Part shown: piece after piece, positions 7,888 through 17,920 of the stretch
Layout of the letters: every line of letters begins with the position of its first letter
How positions within the stretch are numbered: the stretch's first letter is position 1
NCBI GenBank assembly: GCA_023511405.1
Contig: JAIMBO010000005.1
Location: 1-58,516 of the forward strand
DNA from: Rubrobacteraceae bacterium
GTDB lineage: Bacteria > Actinomycetota > Rubrobacteria > Rubrobacterales > Rubrobacteraceae
DNA length: 58,516 bases
Direction: 5' to 3'
Notes under the pieces: generated by a model
What the model was told of the DNA's origin: nothing
Database searches by the model: none
What the model saw: only the letters and a program-made list of their open reading frames with translations
Position numbers and translations under genes: made by a program

Positions 7888-8493
7888 TCAGCGGGGGTCG
7901 CCGAGATATTCCCGCGCCACCTCGGCGCAAACCTCAGCCGGATACCCCCGCCGCCTCAGGAAACCGTGAACCCGACGCGCGAGGGCGTCGGATCTCTCCC
8001 CAGTATTATAGCGCCGCGCCGCGAGAACGCGGGCCTCCTCCAGCTCGGATACCTCCGCGTATTCCCGGCCGATCGCTTCTTCGGCGGTCTCCCGGCTCAC
8101 CCCGAGCCGGAGCAGGTCGGAGAAGGCCCTCCGCCTGCCGTACCCTCTCCCGGCCCGCTCCCGAGCGAGCCTGCGCGCGAAAGCGGCATCGTCGAGATAC
8201 CCCATCTTCGTGAGCTCCTCGACGACGTCCTCGACCACCTCCTCGTGGTGCCCGAAGCGCCTCAGCCTCCGGACCACCTCGAGCCGCGAACGGTCCCTGT
8301 GGGCGAGCAACCTCAGCGCCCGGTCCATCGCCAGCGGCCGCTCGTACTCGATCAACCGCTCCCGACGAACCTCGACCCCCTCCCGTAACCCCTCGCGCAC
8401 CACGGCCTCGGCCGAAACCTCCCCCCACCTCTTCCCCTCCAGATAAACCAGGGCCCTCCTGCGCCCGACCTCGAGCCCGGTCACCCGGGGCAA
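7888..8493 (-). CDS. recX: Regulatory protein RecX
   Basis: A 201-residue helical protein of the RecX family, which binds RecA filaments and limits recombinase activity. Tandem three-helix repeats are visible from about residue 50; the stretch ALRLLAHRDRSRLEVVRRL is a typical repeat-1 sequence and KMGYLDDAAFARRLARER marks repeat 2. It starts at TTG 8493, 3 bases after recA stops. RecA and its modulator are therefore made from one message, as in many actinobacteria. Confidence 0.93.
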   Translation of the reverse strand: MPRVTGLEVGRRRALVYLEGKRWGEVSAEAVVREGLREGVEVRRERLIEYERPLAMDRALRLLAHRDRSRLEVVRRLRRFGHHEEVVEDVVEELTKMGYLDDAAFARRLARERAGRGYGRRRAFSDLLRLGVSRETAEEAIGREYAEVSELEEARVLAARRYNTGERSDALARRVHGFLRRRGYPAEVCAEVAREYLGDPR

Positions 8494-8496
8494 GGA

Positions 8497-9531
8497 TCAC
8501 TCACCGCCGGAGAACGAGTCCTCCTCCGAACCGGAGGATCCCCTCGCACGATCGAGCCCCAGCCTGCCGTAGATGTCCGCCACGATCCGCTCACGCACCT
8601 CGGGGTTCTCCTTGAGAAACTTCCGCGCGTTCTCCCTTCCCTGCCCGAGACGCTCCTCACCGTAAGCGAACCAGGCCCCGGACTTCTGTATGACCCCCTG
8701 CTCGATGCCCACGTCGAGCAGGCTCCCCTCCTTCGAGATGCCCTCGCCGTACATGATGTCGAACTCAACCGTCTTGAACGGCGGCGCCACCTTGTTCTTC
8801 ACTATCTTTACCCGCGTCTGGCTGCCCACCGTCTCGTTGCCGTCCTTCAGTGCCCCTATACGCCTTATGTCCAGCCTGACGCTCGAGTAGAACTTCAGTG
8901 CGCGCCCGCCGGGTGTGGTCTCCGGAGACCCGAACATCACCCCGATCTTCTCGCGCAGCTGGTTGATGAACACCGCAGTGGTGCCCGAACGCGCCAGGGA
9001 ACCGGAGAGCTTCCTCAACGCCTGGCTCATCAGACGCGCCTGCAACCCGACGTGGGAATCCCCCATCTCACCCTCAATCTCAGCTCTAGGTACGAGGGCG
9101 GCGACGGAATCGACCACGAGGACGTCGAGTGCCCCGGAGCGGACGAGGGTATCTGCTATCTCCAGCGCCTGCTCGCCGTTGTCCGGCTGGGAGAAGTAGA
9201 GGTCGTCGAGGTTGACGCCGATGGCTTCGGCGTAGGTGGGATCCAGGGCGTGCTCGGCGTCCACGAAGGCTGCGAGGCCGCCCTCCTTCTGAGCCTCGGC
9301 TATGATGTGCAGGGCGAGGGTGGTCTTCCCGCTCGACTCCGGGCCGAAGATCTCCACTATCCTCCCCCGTGGCACGCCACCGACACCGAGCGCGAGGTCC
9401 AGCGCGAGCGCCCCGGTGGAGATCGAGGGGATGCGCTGCATCTCCCGATCCCCCATGCGCATGATCGAACCCTTGCCAAACTGGCGCTCTATCTGTGCTA
9501 CGGCCGCGCCGATCGCTTTGGTCTTGTCCAA
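8497..9531 (-). CDS. recA: Recombinase RecA
   Basis: The 344-residue ATP-dependent DNA strand-exchange protein. The N-terminal helix ALAQIERQF-type segment reads [14 protein letters not shown]; Walker A is [12 protein letters not shown] (about residues 64-75), Walker B is LVVDSVAAL, and the MAW-type [14 protein letters not shown] and loop-2 region are intact. The C-terminal tail is short and acidic. The start appears to be TTG 9531, with GGAGG nine bases upstream. A strong promoter (TTGGGA-17-TATAAT) lies immediately upstream, at 9571-9599. I saw no obvious LexA-type palindrome between promoter and gene. Confidence 0.98.
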   Translation of the reverse strand: MDKTKAIGAAVAQIERQFGKGSIMRMGDREMQRIPSISTGALALDLALGVGGVPRGRIVEIFGPESSGKTTLALHIIAEAQKEGGLAAFVDAEHALDPTYAEAIGVNLDDLYFSQPDNGEQALEIADTLVRSGALDVLVVDSVAALVPRAEIEGEMGDSHVGLQARLMSQALRKLSGSLARSGTTAVFINQLREKIGVMFGSPETTPGGRALKFYSSVRLDIRRIGALKDGNETVGSQTRVKIVKNKVAPPFKTVEFDIMYGEGISKEGSLLDVGIEQGVIQKSGAWFAYGEERLGQGRENARKFLKENPEVRERIVADIYGRLGLDRARGSSGSEEDSFSGGE

Positions 9532-9570
9532 TATAGAAGTCCTCCAGGATGTCTCTCGGGTGCACGACAG

Positions 9571-9599
9571 ATTATACGTGGCGCCCGGACTCCTCCCAA
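9571..9599 (-). promoter_or_regulatory. recA-recX promoter
   Basis: On the minus strand TTGGGA (9599-9594) and a perfect TATAAT (9576-9571) are separated by 17 bases. They sit between the end of the RodZ-like gene and recA, leaving a leader of roughly 35 bases. Confidence 0.75.
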
Positions 9600-9614
9600 G
9601 ACGCCATCCCTTCT

Positions 9615-10490
9615 CTAGGAAGAGCCCGCCTGCTTGAGCGTGAAGGTTCGGGTGAGGACCTGCCCCATCTCACCGAGGGCCCCGTAATTCTGACCGTTTA
9701 TCCTGACCTTCACCGCCCCGGCGTTGCCGCTGGTTATGCTGATCTCGTGCCGGGCCGTAAACGTCCTGGAAAAACCGGGCTCGACCGTCTGGACGAAGAC
9801 CACCTTGCCATCGCTCTTTATCTCCAGCCAGGAAGGCCCTCCGGAGACGTCGAGCCTGGCCTCGAGCGCCCGGGTCGTCACCTCCCCGCTGCTCCCTCCG
9901 GCGGGTTGTTTGCCACCCTGGCCGGAGCGAGAAGCGTTCTGCTGTTGCTTGGCGGGATGCGCCGCTCCCCCACCACCCTGCCCTCCGGAGGCTCCCGGCG
10001 AGTAAGAAGCCTTACCTATGTAGTAAAAAGCGGCGACGACGGCGAAGAGCAACACGACGGCGAAGATCGGAAGGGCCACGGAGGTGCCGGAGAAACGCCT
10101 CCCCCTCTCGGCTTCCCTGATCCCTTCGGAAGAAACCAGGGGTGGAGCGTCCCGCTCCACCGAAACCTCGCCGGACAGGATTGGATCGTCCTCATCCTCA
10201 CCCTGATGCGCGGCTTGATACTCACGCATCCTGCGCGCGTACTCCTCGCCGTCCAGCCCGAGATGGTCGGCGTAGGTCCTCACGAACCCCCGCACGTAGA
10301 CCGGAGCAGGCATGACCCCGTAGTCCTCCCGCTCGATTCCCTCCAGGTAACGGCGGCGGATCTTCGTCGCCCGCTCGACATCCTCCAGCGAGAGGCCCAG
10401 CTCCTCACGGGCACGTCTCAGCTCCTCCCCGATGCCTGCCCCGTCTCGGGCCCCGGAAGACCCGCGCTCCCATCCGCTCATCTCATCCAA
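9615..10490 (-). CDS. RodZ-like membrane helix-turn-helix protein (HTH_25 / DUF4115)
   Basis: A 291-residue protein with a RodZ-type plan. The N-terminal Xre-like helix-turn-helix covers about residues 20-85 ([20 protein letters not shown], then [17 protein letters not shown]). One transmembrane helix lies near residues 137-157. A Gly/Ser/Gln-rich periplasmic linker (about 163-200) and a C-terminal DUF4115 domain follow. RodZ links the MreB cytoskeleton to cell-wall synthesis in rods; in other actinobacteria this architecture is found without MreB. Start is uncertain between TTG 10490 and the ATG three codons later, neither with a good ribosome site. It follows ftsK by about 20 bases. Confidence 0.82.
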   Translation of the reverse strand: MDEMSGWERGSSGARDGAGIGEELRRAREELGLSLEDVERATKIRRRYLEGIEREDYGVMPAPVYVRGFVRTYADHLGLDGEEYARRMREYQAAHQGEDEDDPILSGEVSVERDAPPLVSSEGIREAERGRRFSGTSVALPIFAVVLLFAVVAAFYYIGKASYSPGASGGQGGGGAAHPAKQQQNASRSGQGGKQPAGGSSGEVTTRALEARLDVSGGPSWLEIKSDGKVVFVQTVEPGFSRTFTARHEISITSGNAGAVKVRINGQNYGALGEMGQVLTRTFTLKQAGSS

Positions 10491-10511
10491 AGAATATCAC
10501 AGGAGTTTCCA

Positions 10512-12764
10512 TCAGCCTTCGGCGCCCTTTTCCTCTCCCTCGACTTCACGGTCACCCTCCGGCTCTCCACCGAAGATCGTCGGGAGATCGGCCTCCCCAG
10601 CCACCACGGCCCGGCTCTTGGAGCCTTCGTAAGGCCCGACGACGCCTTTGCGTTCCAGCGCGTCTATTATCCGGCCCGCCCTCGAGTACCCCACCCTGAA
10701 GCGGCGCTGGATCGCGCTGACGGAGGCCTGGCGGGTCGTCACGACGAAGTTCGCCGCCTCCGGCAGGAGTTCGTCTTCCGGTTCCCCGTCCTCCGGCTCC
10801 GATGCGGTGGGCTGGGTCACCTCTTCGATGTAGCGGGCGGAGGCACGTTCGGCGCAGGCGGAGACGACCCTCTCCACCTCGGCCTCGGAGATGAAGGCGC
10901 CCTGCACCCGCGACGGCCTGAGGGCCGTGACGGGCTTGAAGAGCATGTCACCCCGCCCCAGGAGGGCCTCCGCGCCCGGGGTGTCGAGGATCACGCGGGA
11001 GTCGACCTGGCTGGAGACGGCGAAGGCGATCCTGCTCGGCACGTTGGACTTTATCATCCCGGTTATCACGTCGACGCTGGGACGCTGGGTGGCCACGACG
11101 AGGTGTATGCCGACCGCGCGGGCTTTCTGCGCGAGCCTTATGACCGCGTCCTCGACCTTCGCAGCGGCGCTCATCATGAGGTCGGCCAGCTCGTCTATCA
11201 CCACCACGACGTAGGGGAGCTGCTTCTCGGCCCGGCTGTTGTAACCATCGAGAGATCTGGTCCCGAACTCCTCGAGTATCTCGTAGCGGCGCTCCATCTC
11301 GGCCACGGCCCAGGAGAGCGCGTTGGAGGCCTTCTTCACGTCGGTGACGACGGGCGTGATCAGGTGCGGAACCCGCGCGAACTGGGAGAACTCGACCCTC
11401 TTGGGGTCTATGAGCACCATCTTCACCTGTCGGGGGTCGGTCGTGAGCAAGAGCGAGGTAAGAAGCCCGCTGAGCATCACGCTCTTCCCGCTGCCGGTGG
11501 CGCCAGCGACGAGCAGGTGCGGCATCTCGGCGAGGTCGAAGAAGACCGCCCGACCCGAGATGTCCTTGCCGAGCCCCACCGGCAGCGCCCAATCGTTGGC
11601 GCCGGGGTACTCCTGGAACACGTCCCCCAGGGTGACGGTGGCGGGCCTGCGGTTGGGCACCTCCACCCCGACGGCGCTCTTGCCCGGGATGGGAGCGAGT
11701 ATCCTGATCTCGGTGGCGGCCAGCGCGTAGGCTATGTCCTGGCGCAGGTTGCTGATCTTGCTGACCTTCACGCCGGAGCCGAGCCTGAGCTCGTAGCGGG
11801 TGACCCTCGGCCCGACGACCGCCCGCACTACCTGCGCCTCGACCCCGAGGTCGGCGAGGGCCTGGGTGAGGAGGCGGCTGGTCCCCTCCGCGTCGTGCTC
11901 CGGCTCTCCGCTGCCGGGTTCGAGGAGCGAGATCGGTGGCGGGGTGTAATCGCCGGCCACCCTCTCGGGCAACTCTTCGAGCCGCGCGGAGGGCTCCTTG
12001 CTTCGGGCAGGGAGTATTATCTCGAACCCGGCATCATCCCGCCGGACTTCCGGCGCGGGTTTCTCCGGGGCGGCGGTGCGAACCTCCCGTGCGCTCTCAT
12101 CGTCCCCCCTCTCGCTCTTCCCCCCGATACGCGGGCGCCGGAGCGCGAAAGATCGACGGGTCCGCTTCGTAAGCCCCGCCACGGCCGCGGGCAGAGACAC
12201 GGCCACCTCCGGGAACATCAGGTAGAACCCCGCCAGGTAGAGCAGGGCGAGGAAGAAGATCACACCCACGAAACCGCTCGCCCCGTAGACCAGTGAGTAG
12301 AGGGCGCTCCCGACCAATCCTCCGTTCCGGGAGTAGAGCCCGGGATCGAAACGCCCCGCGGCAGGGATTCTGGCGGCGAGCGCCGCCGCGGTGGCCAGGA
12401 GGATGAGCGTCACCCCGGCCGTCCGACGGCGGGAGAGCCGCCTCATCAAAGAGAGCGCACCCGCCAGCGCCACCAGAGGAGCCAGGGCCAGCCCGACCTC
12501 CCCCATCAGGTAGGTCACGGCCACCCGGCCGGCGCGCCCGAGCAAAGCACCGCGCCCGGTGACGAACGCCGCGGTGAAGAACACCCCGCAGCTTACGAGG
12601 AAGAGGCCGAAGGCCTCCCTCGGCACGGCGGAGAAGGGGCGCAGGAGGACCGAAGACGGCCCGCGGGAGAGGCCTTTGCCGCCTTTCTTTCTCCCGCGAG
12701 CGCCTCCGTGCCCGGTGGAGCCCCTTTTGGAGGACTTTCTCGATGTACGGCCTCTCGAAGCCAC
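10512..12764 (-). CDS. ftsK: DNA translocase FtsK/SpoIIIE
   Basis: A 750-residue septal DNA pump that clears chromosomes from the division site. The N-terminal quarter has about four membrane helices (about residues 40-185), followed by a charged linker. The alpha/beta motor has Walker A GATGSGKSVML and Walker B VVVIDELADLMM, plus the RecA-like stretch ATQRPSVDVITGMIKSN. The C-terminal winged-helix gamma domain (FRVGYSRAGRIIDALERKGV) reads KOPS-like sequences. It starts at GTG 12764 after rnj. Size is normal for the short-linker form. Confidence 0.95.
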   Translation of the reverse strand: MASRGRTSRKSSKRGSTGHGGARGRKKGGKGLSRGPSSVLLRPFSAVPREAFGLFLVSCGVFFTAAFVTGRGALLGRAGRVAVTYLMGEVGLALAPLVALAGALSLMRRLSRRRTAGVTLILLATAAALAARIPAAGRFDPGLYSRNGGLVGSALYSLVYGASGFVGVIFFLALLYLAGFYLMFPEVAVSLPAAVAGLTKRTRRSFALRRPRIGGKSERGDDESAREVRTAAPEKPAPEVRRDDAGFEIILPARSKEPSARLEELPERVAGDYTPPPISLLEPGSGEPEHDAEGTSRLLTQALADLGVEAQVVRAVVGPRVTRYELRLGSGVKVSKISNLRQDIAYALAATEIRILAPIPGKSAVGVEVPNRRPATVTLGDVFQEYPGANDWALPVGLGKDISGRAVFFDLAEMPHLLVAGATGSGKSVMLSGLLTSLLLTTDPRQVKMVLIDPKRVEFSQFARVPHLITPVVTDVKKASNALSWAVAEMERRYEILEEFGTRSLDGYNSRAEKQLPYVVVVIDELADLMMSAAAKVEDAVIRLAQKARAVGIHLVVATQRPSVDVITGMIKSNVPSRIAFAVSSQVDSRVILDTPGAEALLGRGDMLFKPVTALRPSRVQGAFISEAEVERVVSACAERASARYIEEVTQPTASEPEDGEPEDELLPEAANFVVTTRQASVSAIQRRFRVGYSRAGRIIDALERKGVVGPYEGSKSRAVVAGEADLPTIFGGEPEGDREVEGEEKGAEG

Positions 12765-12830
12765 TCCCCTAGTTTAACTTACGGGCCGCCACTTCCGGAA
12801 CATACACCCCATGTAGGGTGACGAGAAAGC

Positions 12831-14492
12831 CTACACCTCAACTATTAGGGGGATGATCATGGGTCGCTTGCGGGTGCGCTCGAAGAGGAAGCTGGAGAGA
12901 TCCTTGCGTATGGCGTTCTTCAGCTCTCCCCAGTCGGTGATGTGGCGCCGGGCCGTATCCTGCAGGGTACCGCGCACCCTCTCCACGGCTTCTTCCATCA
13001 GGCCGTTGGAGCTCTGCGTCGCGACGAACCCGCGTGAGATCACGTCCGGGTCTCCCAGAAGCTGACCGCCCTGGGCATCGATACGCGCTATGACGACGAA
13101 CATACCGTCCGCCGAGAGCTGCTGCCTCTCACGCATGACGCCGTCCGCGGTGTTCGCGAGTCCACCACCATCGACCAGGAACATCCCGGCGGCGACGTTT
13201 TCGATCCTACGGGCGAGACCATCCCGGAACTCGAGCCGGCCGCCGTTCTCCAGGATGAAGATGTTCTCCTCTGGTATACCGAGGCTCGCCGCGGTGTTCG
13301 CGTGGTGGATCAGATGACGGCACTCACCGTGCACCGGCACCAGATAACGCGGCTTCAGCAGCGTAAGGACGATCTTCTGTTCCTCCCGGGCGGCGTGCCC
13401 GGAGACGTGCACCTGCTGCAGAGGGCTGTAGAGCACCTCGACCCCACGCTTCATCAGGTTGTTGATCGTGTTGGAGACGCTCCGCTCGTTGCCCGGTATG
13501 GGGTGCGCGGCGATGACCACCGTATCCCCCCGACCCGCCTCTATGGTGCGGTGGGTGCCGTTCGCGATGCGCGAGAGGGCCGCCATCGGCTCCCCCTGGG
13601 AGCCGGTGGTCAGAACCACCAGGTCAGAGTCGGGGATGCGGGCTATCTCCCGCTGGTCGACCATCATCTCCGATGGGAGATCGAGGTACCCCAGATCCCG
13701 GGCTATCTGCACGTTGCGTACCATCGAGCGCCCGGTGACGGCGACGAGCCGCTCGTGCTCTTTCGCCGCCTCGACCACCTGCTGGATGCGATGGATGTGC
13801 GAGGCGAACGAGGCGACGATGATCCTCCCGGTCGCCTTCTCGAAGACCTCCCGGAAGGTCTCTCCCACGACCTTCTCCGACGGCGTGTAACCGGGACGCT
13901 CGCTGTTGGTCGAGTCCCCGAAATAGGCGAGCACCCCCTCCTCGCCGAGCGCGGCGAGCCGCCCGAGATCCGTGGGTTCACCCTCTATCGGGGTGAGGTC
14001 TATCTTGTAGTCGCCGGAGAAGACGATGAGCCCGGCACCTGTGCGGATCGCGACGGCCACCGCGTCCGGGATGGAGTGGTTGACGTTTACGAACTCGACC
14101 TCGAACCCGCCGACCGAGACGCTCTCCCCGGCGGAGACCTCGCGCAGGTCGGCCCGCTTTATCCCGAACTCCTGCAGCTTGCTCCTGACCAGCCCGAGCG
14201 TGAGCTTGGTGGCGAAGACCGGGACGTCGAACTCACGCAGCAGATACGGGAGGGAACCGACGTGGTCCTCGTGCCCGTGGGTGAGGATCACAGCCCTCAT
14301 CTCCCCGGCATGCTGCCTGAGGTAGGTGAAGTCCGGCAACACCAGGTCTATGCCCGGCATCTCTTCGTCCGGGAAAGCCATGCCGGCATCCACGAGAAGG
14401 ATGCCGCCACCACCCCGGACGGCGGTCATGTTCTTGCCGATCTCCCCCAGTCCTCCCAGGGGGATGACCTGCAGAGTCTTTTCGTCTAGCAG
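12831..14492 (-). CDS. rnj: Ribonuclease J
   Basis: A metallo-beta-lactamase/beta-CASP 5'-to-3' exo- and endoribonuclease of about 553 residues. The metal site HGHEDHVGS is near residues 73-81; beta-CASP motifs and the C-terminal domain follow. The first ATG (14427-14429) would remove the conserved N-terminal strand LQVIPLGGLGEIGKN, which is encoded in frame directly upstream. That segment has no ATG, GTG or TTG, and a TAG closes the frame just before it. The only near-cognate codon placed after the strong ribosome site AAGGAGGAGGT is CTG 14492-14490, so I extend the gene to CTG. It follows the M16 peptidase gene. Confidence 0.93.
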   Translation of the reverse strand: MLDEKTLQVIPLGGLGEIGKNMTAVRGGGGILLVDAGMAFPDEEMPGIDLVLPDFTYLRQHAGEMRAVILTHGHEDHVGSLPYLLREFDVPVFATKLTLGLVRSKLQEFGIKRADLREVSAGESVSVGGFEVEFVNVNHSIPDAVAVAIRTGAGLIVFSGDYKIDLTPIEGEPTDLGRLAALGEEGVLAYFGDSTNSERPGYTPSEKVVGETFREVFEKATGRIIVASFASHIHRIQQVVEAAKEHERLVAVTGRSMVRNVQIARDLGYLDLPSEMMVDQREIARIPDSDLVVLTTGSQGEPMAALSRIANGTHRTIEAGRGDTVVIAAHPIPGNERSVSNTINNLMKRGVEVLYSPLQQVHVSGHAAREEQKIVLTLLKPRYLVPVHGECRHLIHHANTAASLGIPEENIFILENGGRLEFRDGLARRIENVAAGMFLVDGGGLANTADGVMRERQQLSADGMFVVIARIDAQGGQLLGDPDVISRGFVATQSSNGLMEEAVERVRGTLQDTARRHITDWGELKNAIRKDLSSFLFERTRKRPMIIPLIVEV

Positions 14493-14511
14493 CTCGTACT
14501 ACCTCCTCCTT
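14490..14511 (-). promoter_or_regulatory. Ribosome-binding site and probable CTG start of rnj
   Basis: AAGGAGGAGGT (14511-14501) is followed after 8 bases by CTG (14492-14490). An in-frame TAG lies between the two, so the conserved N-terminus cannot start further upstream. The family-conserved segment begins within ten codons of this CTG. Confidence 0.65.
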
Positions 14512-14535
14512 TTCCTGGTCCCCGCAGGGTGTGTA

Positions 14536-15813
14536 TCATCCTCTCCTCACACCCTCCGGTTGCAGATACTCACCCAGATCGGTCTCCTCCGGCCCCACGG
14601 CCGCAAGATATATCTTCTCGAGATCCAGATACTCCCTCGCCAGACGCTGCACGTCATCCGCGGTCACGGCCTCTATACGCGAGGCCATCTCCTCCGGGGA
14701 GAGGAGCTCGGTACCGGTGACGACGCTGCGCCCGACGCGGTTCATCCGCGCTGAGGTGCTCTCGAGCGCCAGAAGCGTCGAGCTCTTGAGCTGCTGGCGC
14801 GTCCTCTCGAGCTCGTCCTCCGGGACGGGCTCCTCCTGTATTCGGCCTATCTCGTGCGCGATCACCTTGACCGCCTCCCGGACGTTCTTCGTCGTCGATC
14901 CGACGTATATCCGCATCGCCCCGGTGTCCGAGTAGCCGTGGTGGTAGGCGTAGACGGCGTAGGCCAGCCCGCGCTTCTCCCTGACCTCCTGGAAGAGCCG
15001 GCTGGACATCCCGCCTCCGAGCACGTTCGAGAGCGCCGCCATCGCGTATCGGTCCTCGCTCGAGGCCGGAACACCCCTGGCCCCGAGCGCCACGTGGTAC
15101 TGCTCGGTCTCCTTGTGCCGGTAGAAGAAACGGCTCTCGGGCCTGCCCGGCCGCGCTTCCCTCTCGAAGGGCGTCCCCTGAGGAAGATCCCCCAGACGCT
15201 CCTCGACCAGCGCCGCGAAGCGGTCCGGATCGAGCCTGCCCGCCCCTACGACGAAGACGTTCGGCGCGGTGTACGTGCGCTCGTGGAAGGTTCGGATGGT
15301 GTCGAGGTCGACCCCCCGCACCGTCTCGACAGAGCCTATCACCGGCCTGCCCAGCGGATCGCCGTGGAAGATCAGCGACGAGAGGTACTCGTCGGCCATC
15401 TGGTCCGGACGGTCCTCGTACATCTTGATCTCCTCGACGATGACCTCCCGCTCGCGCTCGAGGTCCGCGAAGGTCGGTTCCCTGACCATCTCGCTCACGA
15501 TCTCGAGCGCCCGCTCGAGGTGCTCCGGCAAAAAGCGGGCGTAGAGGACCGTGTACTCCTCGCTGGTGGCCGCGTTCTCCTGCGCGCCGATAGACTCGAA
15601 GGCCTGAGCTATCCCCAGCGCGTCCATCGAGGGGGTGCCCTTGAAGAGCATGTGCTCCATCAGGTGGGTTATGCCGGCGACCTCCTCGGGCTCGTCGCGG
15701 CTGCCGGCCCGGATCCAGACGCCGAGCGCGATGCTCTGCGCCTCCTCCAGGGGCTCGCTGAAGACCCTCACGCCTCCCGGAAGCACCCTCTCGACTACGT
15801 TCTCGTCCGGCAT
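14536..15813 (-). CDS. M16-family zinc metallopeptidase (processing-peptidase-like)
   Basis: A 425-residue member of the M16 (pitrilysin/mitochondrial processing peptidase) family, of the actinobacterial/Firmicute YmxG type. The inverted zinc motif HLMEH (about residues 49-53) and the downstream glutamate helix EREREVIVEEI (about 120-130) are present. The C-terminal half has the non-catalytic repeat, including the R/Y substrate-binding stretch EKRGLAYAVYAYHHGY. It lies between pnp and rnj, its usual neighbourhood in Gram-positive bacteria. The physiological substrate is not known. Confidence 0.9.
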   Translation of the reverse strand: MPDENVVERVLPGGVRVFSEPLEEAQSIALGVWIRAGSRDEPEEVAGITHLMEHMLFKGTPSMDALGIAQAFESIGAQENAATSEEYTVLYARFLPEHLERALEIVSEMVREPTFADLEREREVIVEEIKMYEDRPDQMADEYLSSLIFHGDPLGRPVIGSVETVRGVDLDTIRTFHERTYTAPNVFVVGAGRLDPDRFAALVEERLGDLPQGTPFEREARPGRPESRFFYRHKETEQYHVALGARGVPASSEDRYAMAALSNVLGGGMSSRLFQEVREKRGLAYAVYAYHHGYSDTGAMRIYVGSTTKNVREAVKVIAHEIGRIQEEPVPEDELERTRQQLKSSTLLALESTSARMNRVGRSVVTGTELLSPEEMASRIEAVTADDVQRLAREYLDLEKIYLAAVGPEETDLGEYLQPEGVRRG

Positions 15814-15817
15814 CGGG

Positions 15818-17884
15818 CTAGTCCTCTAGCTTCTCGAGGGAGATGCGGTTCTGCTTGTCCACCTCTAGCACCCGCACCTTTATCATGTCCCCCTCGTTGA
15901 CGACGTCTTCGACCCTCTCGATGCGCTTCTTGCCCGGCGCGAGCCGCGAGATGTGCACCAGCCCGTCCCGCCCCGGCGTCAGCTCGACGAACGCCCCGAA
16001 GTTGGTCGTCTTGACGACCCGGCCGGTGTAGATGTCCCCGGCCTCGACCTCCTTGGTCATGCCCCGTATGGCCGAGATGGCCCCCTTCACGGACTTGCCG
16101 TCCAGCCCGGCCACATAGACGGTCCCGTTGTCCTCGATCGAGATCGAAACCCCGTACTCGTCCTGCAGCGCGTTGACGACCTTCCCGCCGGGGCCGATGA
16201 CTATCCCGATCTTGTCCGTCGGTATCTCGATCTTCTCGACCCGCGGCGCGTACTCGGAGACCTCCGGCCGCGGCTCGGGGATGGTCCGCTGGATGATGTC
16301 CAGGATCTCCAGCCGACCCTTCTTCGCCTGCTCGAGCGCCTCCCTGAGAAGCTCGGCCGAGACGCCGGTGATCTTCATGTCCATCTGCAGCGCGGTCACC
16401 CCGTCGCGGGTGCCGGCGACCTTGAAGTCCATGTCCCCCAGGTGATCCTCGAGCCCCTGGATGTCCGTGAGGATGACGTAGTCGTCGCCCTCCTTCACCA
16501 GACCCATCGCGACCCCGGCCACCGGTGCCTTTATCGGGACGCCGCCGTCCATCAGCGAGAGCGTCGAGCCGCAGACGCTCGCCATCGAGGAGGAACCGTT
16601 GGACTCGAGCACGTCGGAGATTATCCTGATCGCGTACGGGAACTCCTCTTCGGAGGGGATCACCGGCAGAAGCGCCCTCTCCGCGAGGGCACCGTGCCCG
16701 ATCTCACGCCGCCTGGGCGCCCCGAGCCTGCCGGTCTCGCCGGTACAGTAGGGCGGGAAGCTGTAGTGGTGCATGTAGCGCTTGGTCGTCTGCGGCTCCA
16801 GGGTGTCGAGCCGCTGCACGTACCCGAGATCGGCCAGCGCGAGCGAGGAGAGGACCTGCGTCTCCCCCCGGGTGAAGAGCCCCGTCCCGTGCACCCTGGG
16901 AAGGACCCCTATCTCGGCCGTGGTCGGCCTTATCTCGTCGAACGCCCTGAGGTCGGTGCGCTTGCGATCCTCGAGGTAGAGCTTCCTGAAGGCCTCCTTC
17001 TCCAGCTCGTGGACGGCCTCGGCTATCTTCTGGGCTTCCTCTTCCTCTTTGCCCTCGATGAGCTCCTCGACCAGCTCGTCCAGCGCCTCGTTGCGCGCCC
17101 GGCGGTCGGTGGTGACGATGGAGTCTTTGATCCGATCGAGGTACCGCTCCCGCAGCTCGGCGACGAAGGGGTTCTCCTCCGGCGCCTCGAACTCTTGCTT
17201 TGGCTTTCCGACCTCGCGGGCGAAGTTCTCTATGGCCTCGGCCTGAGCGCGTATCGCCTCCTGGGCGAAGAGCATGGCCTCGACGATGACGTCCTCGGTG
17301 ACCTCGTTCGCCCCGGCCTCGACCATCGTTATGGCCTCGCGCGTGCCCGCGACCACCAGGTCGAGGTCGCTCTCCGCGAGCTGCTGGTAGGTGGGGTTTA
17401 GGATGAACTCACCGTCGAGGCTCCTCCCGACCCTGACGGCCCCTATCACCTGCTCGAGCGGGATGTCGGATATCGCGAGCGCGGCCGAAGCCCCGACCAT
17501 GCTCACCGTATCGTACGGCGTTATCTGGTCGGCGGCGAGTACGGTGCTTATGACCTGGACCTCGTAGTTGTACCCCTTCGGGAAGAGGGGCCTCAGCGGC
17601 CGGTCCGTGAGCCTGGCGGTGAGGATGGCCTTCTCCGAAGGTCTCCCCTCTCGCTTTATGAACCCTCCGGGGATCTTCCCCGCGGAGGACATCCTCTCCT
17701 CTATGTCTACCGAGAGCGGCAGGAAGCTGACCCCGGCCCTCGGTTCCCTGGAGCGGGTGGCGGTCGAGAGAACCATGGTGTCCCCCAGCCTGGCCGTCAC
17801 CGCACCGCCAGCCTGACGGGCGAGCTTGCCGGTCTCGAGCACCAGCGCCCTGTCGCCGACCGGTATCTCTAGACGCATATTCAC
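15818..17884 (-). CDS. pnp: Polyribonucleotide nucleotidyltransferase (PNPase)
   Basis: A 688-residue phosphorolytic 3'-to-5' exoribonuclease. It contains two RNase PH domains (the first with GFIKREGRPSE, the second with GSSSMASVCG and the metal-binding MDFKVAGTRDGVTALQMDMK region), a KH domain (IGVVIGPGGK-type: IGIVIGPGGKVVN) and a C-terminal S1 domain. The start is GTG 17884 or the ATG two codons later, after GGAG. It follows rpsO, the classical rpsO-pnp pairing. Size is near the family norm (about 700). Confidence 0.96.
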   Translation of the reverse strand: MNMRLEIPVGDRALVLETGKLARQAGGAVTARLGDTMVLSTATRSREPRAGVSFLPLSVDIEERMSSAGKIPGGFIKREGRPSEKAILTARLTDRPLRPLFPKGYNYEVQVISTVLAADQITPYDTVSMVGASAALAISDIPLEQVIGAVRVGRSLDGEFILNPTYQQLAESDLDLVVAGTREAITMVEAGANEVTEDVIVEAMLFAQEAIRAQAEAIENFAREVGKPKQEFEAPEENPFVAELRERYLDRIKDSIVTTDRRARNEALDELVEELIEGKEEEEAQKIAEAVHELEKEAFRKLYLEDRKRTDLRAFDEIRPTTAEIGVLPRVHGTGLFTRGETQVLSSLALADLGYVQRLDTLEPQTTKRYMHHYSFPPYCTGETGRLGAPRRREIGHGALAERALLPVIPSEEEFPYAIRIISDVLESNGSSSMASVCGSTLSLMDGGVPIKAPVAGVAMGLVKEGDDYVILTDIQGLEDHLGDMDFKVAGTRDGVTALQMDMKITGVSAELLREALEQAKKGRLEILDIIQRTIPEPRPEVSEYAPRVEKIEIPTDKIGIVIGPGGKVVNALQDEYGVSISIEDNGTVYVAGLDGKSVKGAISAIRGMTKEVEAGDIYTGRVVKTTNFGAFVELTPGRDGLVHISRLAPGKKRIERVEDVVNEGDMIKVRVLEVDKQNRISLEKLED

Positions 17885-17920
17885 TTATTCTCCTCTTTGC
17901 CGGTGTGGATAAAGGTTCTT

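Noticed and set aside
9549-12296. Very long plus-strand open frame (915 codons) opposite rodZ-like and ftsK
   Set aside because: It mirrors the coding strand of two clear genes, has GC-codon-driven composition (His, Arg, Asp, Pro-rich) and no domain; a shadow frame.
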